Positions 1 to 6,954 of a DNA stretch of 7,817 nucleotides are shown here, piece after piece. The DNA lies in the NCBI GenBank assembly GCA_934481325.1, contig CAKSPL010000053.1:1-7817 (forward strand). The letters run 5' to 3'. A program made the position numbers and the translations under genes. Within the stretch, counting starts at the first letter, position 1. Every line of letters begins with the position of its first letter. The notes under the pieces were generated by a model, which saw only the letters and a list, made by a program, of their open reading frames with translations, was not told where the DNA came from and did no database searches. Origin of the DNA: an uncultured Eubacteriales bacterium. GTDB lineage: Bacteria > Bacillota > Clostridia > Oscillospirales > CAG-272.

Positions 1-414
1 CGCACACATTGTAAATTCGCAATCATCAAAGATGATATTGCCGGATTTCAGATATCCGGAGGGGTGCAGCAGTCCGTCACAGGAGAGGTAGTTTTCTACG
101 TTTCTGAACTCTCCGCACAGGCAGCCCCAAAGTCTTACCTCACCGCCGCACAGACTGCCGACCTCGCCGAGAGCTTCACGGCTCACGTCGTAGCGGGCGA
201 GCTCGTAGTGATAGTGCTCGTTGATGATTTCCTCTTGCAAGACCTTGCCGCATTCCGTGCATTTCGTAATCGCCTTTACGCCGGCGGTGCAGACCTTTTT
301 GTCGGTCAGGAATTCACCCTCGGTTACGGTGGCGCGATGCCCGTTCATAAAGTAGCGTACATAGGTTTTGCCACATTTAGAGCAGACGAAGTGTTCCTCG
401 CCCACGCCTTCACA
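1..414 (-). repeat. Third cysteine cluster, incomplete at window edge
   Basis: From C1458 the protein returns to cysteine pairs: CSKC at 1468-1471 followed by NGH, then VCTAG and CTEC at 1509-1512, then a less regular part with CGG, GCLCGE, SCDG, DDCEF and TMC at the edge. This shows the repeat architecture resumes after more than 600 residues and probably continues beyond the window, so the full protein must be longer than 1600 residues. Confidence 0.65.
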
Positions 415-3400
415 GCCAACGGCTGCTACGGATTTGACAAGCTCCCAGAGGTGCATCGTGTCCGAGCCGGTGTAGCTGCCTCCGATGATGCTCTGCACCT
501 TGCCGGTTTTGGTGTTGACCATCAGAATCAGCGAGGTCTGCTCGGTCCGGGTGGTCATCTCTTCCTCGTACTTCTCGTTATACTCACCGTCATACGGCAC
601 GGGGGCAACGTTCTCCCCGTAGTATTTGTAAACGCCGTAGGAACGCACGCCAAGGCAAAGCAGGTTTGCCATCGCGAAGTCGCCGCAGTCCTCGGTAAGC
701 AACACGGAAAGCTCGGTGCTGTTGAACACATAGGTGTATTGTGCATAAACGCGGAGCAGATACGGAGTGCCGTTTGCGTCTTTGCCACTGCCGATGATAT
801 AAATGTTGGAGAATTGAACCCACTCGCCGATGGAAGCAGGGGACAACTCACCCCGGAACGAAACGCCGATGCAGTTTCCGTTTTCGTCAAATTCCAGGGT
901 GTAACGGGAGTCGTTCAGGAATTTGGAAAGGGTTTTCCGGTTCAGCCGTACGTTTTCGGTTTTCTTTGTTGTCTCGTCGATAAAGGCATTGATGTCGAGC
1001 TTGGCGGCATATTCGGTGGGCAGGGAGAAGGAGAAGGAAATCGAGCCTTTGTTCTCGCTGCTGTATTCCGAAACGTCCATATCCAGGGAAATTTCAAGCG
1101 ATTTGATTTTGGCATCTTTGCCGGCGATAATCGAAACGTGCAAATCCTTGCCGAGCAAGCCGAGGTACTTGCGGATGTTCTCGGCAATTGCTTCTGCCGA
1201 AACTGCTCCGGGTTTCTTACTGTCATCGTCTTCGTTAATAACAGGATCGGAAAGAATCTCATCCTCCCCGGAATCCGGAGGATTGGGCTCCGAAGGATCG
1301 GAGTCACCCGGGTTCATCAGACCCAGAATCAGCTCAATCGGGTTGGCGGCACCGTATTCCGCCAGCGCGGAGGAAACGGCATCTTTCAGATCCTTTACGG
1401 TGATCTGCCCCTGGTCGGAGGATTCGTTGATCTTTTCCACCGCCATTTCAAACAGCGTCTTTTTGTCGGCAATCAGCTGATTGAGCAGGTCAATTACGGT
1501 AAGGGGAGTGCCGTCCTCTTTGGTGCCGAGATTGATGCCCGCGGCACGGAGTACGTCCTCCACGGTCTCAAAGGCACCGCCCGTGAGGGTGGCAATCGTT
1601 TCATTGAGCTTGTTGTAAAGGGCTTTTTCGTCAAGACCCTGATCGTTGCACTTCTTTATCAGCTGTGCCACGGTGCTGTCGCCGATTTCAAAAATCTTTG
1701 CTTCCAGCTTTTCCAGCGCACCCTCGCCGAACAGGTAATCCGCCATATCGGAAACGGTTTCGCTGAGCAGGAAGTTGCGGAGCTTTTCGAAGCTGAAGGT
1801 GAATACAAAGTCCTCACCGTCACGGGTGACGTCAAAGAACCCGAGCAGTGCGCGGCGTGTCGCCTTGCCGATTGCGGCAAAGTCGGTATTGCCGGCAGGC
1901 AGTTCACGGAGGGCTTTCACCATTGTCGGAATCTGACCGAACACGGTCAGGAGCATTCCCGCGGTGGCACTTGCCTCGGAGGTTTCCGCCATTTGCTGCA
2001 ACAGATCCTCCAAAGACAGCTTGCCGTATGCCGAGGTCATCTTGTCAAGGAATTCCCGCGCGGGATAATCGCCGAATTCATCGGGCTGACCCTCATAGCT
2101 GAAATACAGCGTGCCGTCACGCAGGGCGGCGCGGAATTGCAGCGTCGGGTGGTCAATCCCGCGAACCATCACCATCTGACCGTAAGCATTGCCGGTGAGC
2201 CTGCCGTTTTCGTCAAACGAGAGAACCAGCTCGGCAAAATGCACGATGATAGACATATCCGTGGTTTCTACATCTGCCCGGTAGCGGTAGGGGGCGGTAA
2301 TCACGAAGCTGTTCAGGCGCAGATTGAATTTCTGCATTCGGTTATCCGCCAGCAGGCGACCGAGGTACTCGTCGGAAAGCAGACCCTTTCCGCATTTTTC
2401 ACAACTGGCAACGCCGGTGTGACCGAGTGCGTCGGTATAATTGCTCTTTTTCTCCAGACCGCACTTGCCGCATTTTTCCAGCGTATAGCCACGTTCCTCG
2501 CAGGTGGGTGCGATGGTGGAGGTGACAAATTCGTGCGCACAGCCCTCACCGCAGACGGAGCAAACGCCATCCTTCATCTGATGGTTTCCGGTAGCGGGAG
2601 TGCCGACCTTGCCGCAGACCATACAAACCTGTGCGTGACCGCAGTCAGCCGCCGCGCGATCCCAGGTGTGGGCGGCGGGCATTTCGTTAATCCGGCAGGA
2701 ATAGTCGCAGGCGCGGCATTCCATCAGGGTGTAGCCGCCCTCTGTGCAGGTGGGAGCCACAACGGTTTCCTTGAAGTTATGACCCTGTGCAATCACGAAG
2801 TTGTTTTTCAGCACGTCGCCGCACACCGTGCAGGTGTTGGTGGTGTAGCCGTCGGTCGTGCAGGTCACCGGTGTGATTTCGCTTCTGTAATCGTGCGCCT
2901 TCTGCGGGATGGTTTCCACATAGGAAATCCGGCAGTTGCCGCAGGTTTTCGTTACGGAGCCCGCCGCCGTGCAGCTTGCGTCCTTCCGGTCGGATTCCGT
3001 CCAGTTATGACCGAGCGCGGGCGTGTATTCGTTTTTTTCCTCGTCGCAGGTCAGGCACTTGTAAACCACGGTTCTGGAATGCGTGCAATCCACCGTTTCT
3101 CCCGTTGCGGAAACGAGATTCCAGTTGTGACCGGTCGCAGGGAGGACAGAGTGCTTTCTCGTGTTGTGGCAACGCAGGCAGATCGAGATGGTGTAGCCCT
3201 CCTCCTCGCAGGTGGGAGCCACTACCACGTCGCGTTCGCTGTGTCCGTACAGAGCGCAACGCTCCGCAGGGGTCAGCCGGGTTACGGTGTAGGTGGAGAA
3301 ATGATCCGCCTCAAATACCGCGTAACCGTTGACATATTTGGCGGTGTAGAATTTCAGAGTACCGTTGCTATCAATATAAAATACCGCAATGTTGTCGGGG

Positions 3401-4785
3401 TCGTCGTCCTCGGTCAGCATGTAGGGAATGCGTACCGTTACCTTACCGCCGTCGAACGTGACCGCAGAACCGTCACTCGAAATTCCGAAGTTAAAGACCA
3501 GTGCGACATCTTTCAGATATCCCGCGCCTTCGCCAAGTTCTCCTATTACATCCGCAAGCTTGAGCTTCTCGGCGGTGAAGGTTGTGTTTTGACCCAGCTT
3601 GTTTTTCACGGTTTCGTCCAGCGAGAGGGAAGCGTTTTTCAACGCAATCTCGTCGGAAAGATCTCCGTTTGCCACCTCGGCAGTGTCAGAATCATACACG
3701 GTCTTGGTTTTATTGCATCCCGCAACCGTACAGGTGTAAACGGTTTTCCCGCCCGAGGCTTTGCCGTTGCCCCAGCTATGGGCGGTTGCATCCTCGTATT
3801 TCTCGGTGCGGGTTGCGCCGCACACGGTACAGGTGTAGGTCTTGATTCCTGCGGTTTTACAGGTGGCAAAGGTGGTTTCCTTTGCCGCGCCGTAGTGGTG
3901 CATCGTCAGCGTTGCGGTTTTGTCGGCACCGACACAGCCCTCGTTCGCGCAATCTGCGTGATACGCCTGCAAATATTCGCAGCTCTCGCCGATTTTGGTC
4001 GGCTCACCGACTGCTACGTATTCACCGAGCTGATGCCCGAGAGCCTTTTCCACAATATCCGTATAGCTGTGTCCGCATTCGGAGCAGGAATAGGTGAGGG
4101 TGGCGTTTTCGGTACAGGTCAGCTTTGTGGAGCCGATAATGCTGTACTGATGTCCCTTTGCAATCTGAACGGCACTGCACACCGTGCAGGTCAGGTCGTC
4201 CTCACAGCCGGGATCTTCCTTGTCCCAGGTATGACCCAGTGCCGCGAGAGAGGGATTGTTCAACAGGGTTTTGCCCTCTGCATCCGAGAAGTTGGCACCG
4301 CAGTCCTCGCAGTGCCAGTATTCCACGTTGCCGGCTGTCAGGCAGGTGGGGGCAACCGCGTCCTTTTTCACCAGCTTGTGGGCAATTGCGTGATTCAGAA
4401 TGTAATTACAGTCCAGGCACACCTGCGAGGTGGTGGAGGTTGCCTCCGGTCCCGGTCTGTGCGCCTCATCGACGGTAACGGCATCACAGTTCAGGCATTT
4501 GTGATGATGCCCGTTTTCGTTGCCGATCCATTCGGTGCCGTACTGATGCGCGGCTTTGGTAACAGAGCGGTTTTCGGTTGCACCGCATTTTCCGCAGGTG
4601 CGTTGCTCTGTGCCTTCGGCAACACAGGTGGCGGCGGTCTTTACGGACCAATCGCCCCACTGATGCTCGCAGGCTTCGGTTTCGTTTCCGTTGCCGGTCT
4701 GATTCTTGTCCTTACACGCACTCAGCGTGACGGCACAGACACACAGCAAAAGAACCGCAATCAGGAGCAAAAATCGTTTTTTCAT
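1..4785 (-). CDS. Giant cysteine-rich (CxxC-repeat) lipoprotein, 3' end outside window
   Basis: Reading the complement from the ATG at 4785-4783 gives 1595 codons without a stop, running off the left edge. The start is supported by an AGGAAA-type binding site and a promoter upstream. The N-terminus is a lipoprotein signal: MKKR, a hydrophobic stretch (residues 5-21) and the lipobox LSAC with C24 as the predicted lipidated residue, so the protein should be anchored outside the cytoplasmic membrane. Order of regions: cysteine repeat array 39-360; beta-rich module about 365-505 ending in HFSTYTV; second cysteine array 508-799; long region 805-1455 with two beta-rich parts around a helical part and an acidic, proline-rich linker near 1159-1185; third cysteine cluster from C1458. 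About 70 cysteines are present, mostly as CxxC pairs. Such repeats (APTC-x(3)-GY, CxxCG, GH) are common in clostridial surface proteins of unknown function. The molecular role is unknown; surface binding or scaffold is a guess. Confidence 0.9.
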   Translation of the reverse strand, partial: MKKRFLLLIAVLLLCVCAVTLSACKDKNQTGNGNETEACEHQWGDWSVKTAATCVAEGTEQRTCGKCGATENRSVTKAAHQYGTEWIGNENGHHHKCLNCDAVTVDEAHRPGPEATSTTSQVCLDCNYILNHAIAHKLVKKDAVAPTCLTAGNVEYWHCEDCGANFSDAEGKTLLNNPSLAALGHTWDKEDPGCEDDLTCTVCSAVQIAKGHQYSIIGSTKLTCTENATLTYSCSECGHSYTDIVEKALGHQLGEYVAVGEPTKIGESCEYLQAYHADCANEGCVGADKTATLTMHHYGAAKETTFATCKTAGIKTYTCTVCGATRTEKYEDATAHSWGNGKASGGKTVYTCTVAGCNKTKTVYDSDTAEVANGDLSDEIALKNASLSLDETVKNKLGQNTTFTAEKLKLADVIGELGEGAGYLKDVALVFNFGISSDGSAVTFDGGKVTVRIPYMLTEDDDPDNIAVFYIDSNGTLKFYTAKYVNGYAVFEADHFSTYTVTRLTPAERCALYGHSERDVVVAPTCEEEGYTISICLRCHNTRKHSVLPATGHNWNLVSATGETVDCTHSRTVVYKCLTCDEEKNEYTPALGHNWTESDRKDASCTAAGSVTKTCGNCRISYVETIPQKAHDYRSEITPVTCTTDGYTTNTCTVCGDVLKNNFVIAQGHNFKETVVAPTCTEGGYTLMECRACDYSCRINEMPAAHTWDRAAADCGHAQVCMVCGKVGTPATGNHQMKDGVCSVCGEGCAHEFVTSTIAPTCEERGYTLEKCGKCGLEKKSNYTDALGHTGVASCEKCGKGLLSDEYLGRLLADNRMQKFNLRLNSFVITAPYRYRADVETTDMSIIVHFAELVLSFDENGRLTGNAYGQMVMVRGIDHPTLQFRAALRDGTLYFSYEGQPDEFGDYPAREFLDKMTSAYGKLSLEDLLQQMAETSEASATAGMLLTVFGQIPTMVKALRELPAGNTDFAAIGKATRRALLGFFDVTRDGEDFVFTFSFEKLRNFLLSETVSDMADYLFGEGALEKLEAKIFEIGDSTVAQLIKKCNDQGLDEKALYNKLNETIATLTGGAFETVEDVLRAAGINLGTKEDGTPLTVIDLLNQLIADKKTLFEMAVEKINESSDQGQITVKDLKDAVSSALAEYGAANPIELILGLMNPGDSDPSEPNPPDSGEDEILSDPVINEDDDSKKPGAVSAEAIAENIRKYLGLLGKDLHVSIIAGKDAKIKSLEISLDMDVSEYSSENKGSISFSFSLPTEYAAKLDINAFIDETTKKTENVRLNRKTLSKFLNDSRYTLEFDENGNCIGVSFRGELSPASIGEWVQFSNIYIIGSGKDANGTPYLLRVYAQYTYVFNSTELSVLLTEDCGDFAMANLLCLGVRSYGVYKYYGENVAPVPYDGEYNEKYEEEMTTRTEQTSLILMVNTKTGKVQSIIGGSYTGSDTMHLWELVKSVAAVGCEGVGEEHFVCSKCGKTYVRYFMNGHRATVTEGEFLTDKKVCTAGVKAITKCTECGKVLQEEIINEHYHYELARYDVSREALGEVGSLCGGEVRLWGCLCGEFRNVENYLSCDGLLHPSGYLKSGNIIFDDCEFTMCA
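2389..3264 (-). repeat. Second CxxC knuckle-repeat array of the lipoprotein
   Basis: Residues 508-799 carry nine CxxC pairs (CLRC, CLTC, CGNC, CTVC, CRAC, CMVC, CSVC, CGKC, CEKC) and a recurring APTC-x(3)-GYT element with cysteines at 526, 680 and 762; the first array has a related copy at C148. Units end in GHNW, GHNF or GHTG. At DNA level the 15-bp string GCAGGTGGGAGCCAC occurs identically near 2746 and 3208 on the plus strand, showing recent or conserved duplication of this element. The array is more regular than the first one. Confidence 0.82.
3270..3693 (-). other. Beta-rich module between the two cysteine arrays
   Basis: Residues about 365-505 lack cysteine and alternate hydrophobic and polar residues as in a beta sandwich. 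Key marks are a VTVRIPY strand, an acidic EDDDPDN turn, AVFYID, a YVNGYAVFEADHFSTYTV ending and a preceding helix-like part (LKLADVIGEL). From memory, a module with an IPY strand and an HFSTY-like last strand is frequent at the ends of clostridial surface proteins next to such repeats. Here it sits between two repeat arrays instead of at the C-terminus. The family is recognised from pattern only and no name is claimed. Confidence 0.6.
3706..4671 (-). repeat. First CxxC knuckle-repeat array of the lipoprotein
   Basis: Residues 39-360 hold degenerate repeats of the form H-x-W/Y, then (A)TC-x(3)-G, then CxxC-G, then a GH or AH ending a repeat. Seven CxxC pairs (CGKC at 64-67, then CLNC, CLDC, CEDC, CTVC, CSEC, CTVC) and one wider CTVAGC pair are visible. 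The spacing varies (about 35-60 residues) and several units look half-formed. The pattern resembles small zinc ribbons or knuckles, but for an exported protein disulfide bonding is an equally fair reading. Confidence 0.8.
4714..4785 (-). other. Lipoprotein signal peptide of the giant lipoprotein
   Basis: Residues 1-24 carry a basic start (KKR at 2-4), a hydrophobic core of mostly Leu, Val, Ile and Ala, and the lipobox L21-S22-A23-C24. This is the classical pattern cut by signal peptidase II after lipidation of the cysteine. The residues after C24 (KDKNQTGNGNETE) are polar, as expected for a flexible tether. Two further cysteines (C15, C17) lie inside the hydrophobic core and are not in a lipobox context. 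Confidence 0.93.
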
Positions 4786-4803
4786 AGTGTTTCCTTTCTC
4801 CTT
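4786..4803 (-). promoter_or_regulatory. Ribosome binding site of the lipoprotein gene
   Basis: Upstream of the ATG the minus strand reads GGAGAAAGGAAACACT. The AAAGGA part lies at usable distance, and GGAG a little further. It supports 4785 as the start; other ATGs upstream (4808, 4825) are out of frame. Confidence 0.7.
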
Positions 4804-4853
4804 TGCATAATGGTTTTTCGTGCATAAACCGCTATTGGTTTCTACCTAACATT

Positions 4854-4882
4854 ATATTAGCAAAATTTTCTTGCAATGTCAA
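4854..4882 (-). promoter_or_regulatory. Sigma-A type promoter of the lipoprotein gene
   Basis: On the minus strand a perfect TTGACA (4882-4877) is followed after 17 nt by TAATAT (4859-4854). A consensus TATAAT overlaps it at 4856-4851 but would need a 20-nt spacer. Transcription would start near 4847, giving a leader of about 60 nt before the ATG at 4785. The surrounding DNA is AT-rich. Confidence 0.75.
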
Positions 4883-5071
4883 TAGAAACAGCAAATTTCT
4901 CTGACTTTTTGCAGGCGGGGGAAGGGAGTTGCCAAGCGGGAAAACGACAACAAATTCCGGGCAAATGTGAACAAAAAGAAAAAAATAAACAACAATTCGG
5001 CACAAAACGCGCTAAAAATCAAATACTATTTGTGTATTCATACGAAATTACATAAAAATGGCAAAAAAATA

Positions 5072-5100
5072 TTGACAAGGAAACGGCAAGTCATTATAAT
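5072..5100 (+). promoter_or_regulatory. Perfect-consensus sigma-A promoter for the TIR-LRR gene
   Basis: TTGACA at 5072-5077 and TATAAT at 5095-5100 are both exact consensus hexamers with the ideal 17-nt spacer. The preceding 30 bp (5041-5071) are AT-rich and could act as an UP element. Transcription would start near 5107, about 188 nt before the ATG at 5295. Such a strong core promoter suggests either high basal expression or control by a repressor or by the leader. Confidence 0.88.
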
Positions 5101-5106
5101 AGGTGT

Positions 5107-5294
5107 ACAAATTGTGACGGTGCGAAGGCACCTTTGTGTTTTTCAGCTGTTTCTTTCTCGCACGCAGGCGCGTGTGTAGGGAAAGGCAACGCATCCGGCG
5201 CAAAAGCTTTCCCGCCCGCACGGGCATAAAATGACCGTGCGAAACCTTGCCGGCGCGGGCGTCGGCGTCACTTATTTTGTTTCGGAGGTTACAT
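5107..5294 (+). promoter_or_regulatory. Long structured 5' leader with four successive hairpins
   Basis: Four stems can be drawn by hand. H1: GGTGC 5119-5123 with GCACC 5128-5132, loop GAAG, extendable by ACAAA 5107-5111 with TTTGT 5133-5137, followed by a T-rich run. H2: 5159-5165 with 5170-5176, seven pairs including one GU. H3: GGGAAAG 5179-5185 with CTTTCCC 5207-5213, with a small inner CGC/GCG hairpin. H4: CGCACGG 5217-5223 with CCGTGCG 5235-5241. GCCCGC 5214-5219 can instead pair with GCGGGC 5255-5260, so alternative folds exist. The ribosome binding site at 5284-5288 is outside all of them. I recognise no known riboswitch class. Confidence 0.55.
5284..5288 (+). promoter_or_regulatory. 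Ribosome binding site fixing the start of the TIR-LRR gene
   Basis: GGAGG lies 6 nt before the ATG at 5295. The same frame is open back to a TTG at 5247, but that codon has no binding site and would add a 16-residue arginine- and alanine-containing extension, so 5295 is preferred. Confidence 0.9.
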
Positions 5295-6944
5295 ATGGCA
5301 ACACAGGAAAAGCAAAAGGAAACTTTACAGAATTCCGAGGGCTGGATTGAAATGCAGACCAAGTTTGAGGCTTATACCGGAAACGAGCCGTATTTGTTTG
5401 TCAGCTACTCCCACAAGGATACCAAGGTGGTATATCCGATTCTGGATGCGCTGTATGACAAGAAATACCGCATCTGGTACGATGAGTCCTGCGAGAACGG
5501 AAACGATTTCCGGGATGAATTGCGGCATCGGATCGAAAAGGCGGAGGCGGTGCTTCTGTTTGTTTCCCACAGTTCGATGGAGTCCCCCTTTTGCGGGATG
5601 GAGATTATTGTAGCAAGAGAAAACAACAAGCGTCTGTATCCGATTTATCTGGACGACGTGGAGGTCCCCCCGGCGTTTGCGATTCTTCTTTCCAACACGC
5701 ATCACGGAACACCGGAAAATATGGAGAAGCTGATTCGCGCGCTGGTGCGTGACCTGCCCGCGGTGGCTATGGATCGCCTGACGATTGGAGACGGAGAATT
5801 GAAGAAGTGTGAAGATAACGGAACCGAAATCACGGTAGACGAGGGCGTGCGTGTAATCTGCGCCGATGCGTTCAAGGACCGCAAGGCACTGCATAAAATC
5901 ATTCTGCCCGAAACGCTGGAAGAGATTGAAGGCGAGGCATTCCGCGGGTGCAGTAATCTGGAAGCTATGGACGTGCCGGAGCGCACGATGCGCATCGGTT
6001 CCAGTGCCTTCCGCGATTGCATCCATATGACAAAACTGATGGTGCGCAACAGCTGTATCAAGATCGGGGAGCGCGCGTTTGAAAACTGTGCCACACTTGC
6101 CGACATCACGCTGCCGGATGAGCTGACCGAAATCTACGGCGGTGTGTTCAACAGCTGTAAGAGCCTGGAAAACATCAAATTGCCGAGCCGGCTGACCGTG
6201 CTTGGCGAGAGCGCGTTTGCCGACTGCGTGAAACTGCAGACCGTGGACGTGCCGGAGGATGTGGTAAAGATTGACGACCTGGTGTTCAACGGTTGTGTGA
6301 GTATGACGAAGATCGAACTGCACGAGGGGCTGAAAAAGATCGGCAAGGGTGCGTTCAAAAACTGTTCCGCACTTAAAACCGTGGAGCTGCCCGCGTCGGT
6401 TTCCAACATCGGCGACGCGCCCTTCCGCGGGTGTGAGTCGCTCAAATCCATTCGCGTGGCACCAAAAAACAGATGTTACAAGTCCGAGCCGAACAAGCGC
6501 GAGGGCAACGATCACGTGCTGTTCAACAAAAACAAGTCTGTGATTATCGCCTATCCCGCCAGTAGCCGTGAGGTGCAGTACGACGTGCCGGACAGCGTGA
6601 CCGTAATCAGCGACTGGGCATTCTGCGAATGCAAAAAGCTGAACCGTATCACCATTCCGGACAGCGTACACGAAATCGGCGAGGGTGCCTTCTGCAATTG
6701 CGCCCTGCTGGACGAGGTGGAAATTCCCGACAGCGTGGAGAAAATCGACGACTGTGCGTTCCGCGGCTGTACCAGTCTGGAACGGGTGGTCATCCCCTCC
6801 TCAGTGAAGGATCTCGGTTGGGGCATTTTTGACGGGTGCGAATCCGTGGTAACCGTTTACTGCGACGAAGGCTCCGAAATTCAGAATTACTGCCGCCGTT
6901 GCGGAATCAAAGAGGCGCGGATTTCCGAAAAAGAAAACATCTGA
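5295..6944 (+). CDS. TIR domain protein with BspA-type leucine-rich repeats (549 aa)
   Basis: Residues about 32-155 form a TIR domain: first strand with LFVSYSHKD (S37), WYD at 61-63, a BB-loop-like ENGND with G69, LLFVSHSS at 87-94, and SPFCGMEI with C100 and E103, then RLYPIYLDD. The S-x(2)-C-x(2)-E pattern places E103 where catalytic TIRs carry the glutamate for NAD+ cleavage, so NADase activity is plausible but not shown. A linker (156-184) leads to 13 leucine-rich repeats of 23 residues (185-391 and 435-526), interrupted by a non-repeat island. The end has the YCDEGSEIQNYC cap usual in this repeat family. There is no signal peptide or membrane segment, so it should be cytosolic, unlike many BspA-type proteins on the surface. 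Inferred role: repeats sense or bind a partner, TIR signals or depletes NAD+. A surface-independent housekeeping role cannot be excluded. Confidence 0.93.
   Translation: MATQEKQKETLQNSEGWIEMQTKFEAYTGNEPYLFVSYSHKDTKVVYPILDALYDKKYRIWYDESCENGNDFRDELRHRIEKAEAVLLFVSHSSMESPFCGMEIIVARENNKRLYPIYLDDVEVPPAFAILLSNTHHGTPENMEKLIRALVRDLPAVAMDRLTIGDGELKKCEDNGTEITVDEGVRVICADAFKDRKALHKIILPETLEEIEGEAFRGCSNLEAMDVPERTMRIGSSAFRDCIHMTKLMVRNSCIKIGERAFENCATLADITLPDELTEIYGGVFNSCKSLENIKLPSRLTVLGESAFADCVKLQTVDVPEDVVKIDDLVFNGCVSMTKIELHEGLKKIGKGAFKNCSALKTVELPASVSNIGDAPFRGCESLKSIRVAPKNRCYKSEPNKREGNDHVLFNKNKSVIIAYPASSREVQYDVPDSVTVISDWAFCECKKLNRITIPDSVHEIGEGAFCNCALLDEVEIPDSVEKIDDCAFRGCTSLERVVIPSSVKDLGWGIFDGCESVVTVYCDEGSEIQNYCRRCGIKEARISEKENI
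5847..6872 (+). repeat. BspA-type leucine-rich repeat array, 13 units of 23 residues
   Basis: Units begin at residues 185, 208, 231, 254, 277, 300, 323, 346, 369, 435, 458, 481 and 504 and follow the pattern (V/L)xxIgxxAFxxCxxLxxixlPxx. Nine units run without any gap (69-bp period), then an island at about 392-434 containing the HVLFNKNKSVIIAYPA segment, then four more units. Twelve of the 13 units have cysteine at the same place (the first has arginine), giving a cysteine ladder. The island type with VLFNK and a YPA strand is normal for this family. Confidence 0.9.
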
Positions 6945-6954
6945 TTTCCAATCA

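Larger units (their letters stand above)
4786..5294. other. Divergent AT-rich intergenic region without genes
   Basis: About 510 bp separate the two divergent start codons. It holds both promoters (4854-4882 minus; 5072-5100 plus), an A-rich stretch between them (about 4965-5070) and the structured plus-strand leader (5107-5294). I see no convincing gene, tRNA or mobile-element end. A plus-strand open frame at 4967-5179 codes for a lysine- and asparagine-rich peptide with no ribosome binding site and spans the promoter, so it is not called. No clear operator palindrome was seen between the promoters. Confidence 0.8.

Noticed and set aside
64..4827. Plus-strand open frame of 1587 codons opposite the lipoprotein gene
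   Set aside because: It is the exact codon-aligned antisense of the lipoprotein gene, kept open by the lack of TTA, CTA and TCA codons. It starts at GTG without a binding site, reads through the minus-strand gene's start and leader, and its product shows no recognisable domain. The minus strand has promoter, binding site, lipobox and conserved repeats.
4967..5179. Plus-strand 70-codon open frame in the intergenic region
   Set aside because: It is a non-ATG start in an A-rich tract, has no binding site, and covers the promoter at 5072-5100. Its lysine-rich composition comes from the AT-rich DNA.
5107..5294. Known riboswitch in the leader
   Set aside because: I looked for conserved cores of common classes (TPP, cobalamin, SAM, glycine, fluoride, guanidine, ZTP) and found none; only unspecific stems are supported.
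5231..5350. Possible 39-residue upstream ORF overlapping the TIR-LRR start
   Set aside because: It begins with ATG in the leader but has no ribosome binding site, and its start lies in the loop of hairpin H4. It overlaps the main start out of frame. Translational coupling is possible but unsupported.
5325..6671. Minus-strand open frame of 448 codons over the TIR-LRR gene
   Set aside because: It is codon-aligned antisense of the TIR-LRR gene; its repeated His-Val and Phe-rich pattern merely mirrors the 69-bp repeat period.
5847..6872. Periodic DNA taken as a CRISPR or tandem repeat array
   Set aside because: The 69-bp period is coding and follows the 23-residue leucine-rich repeat; units are diverged at DNA level with no identical direct repeats and unique spacers.
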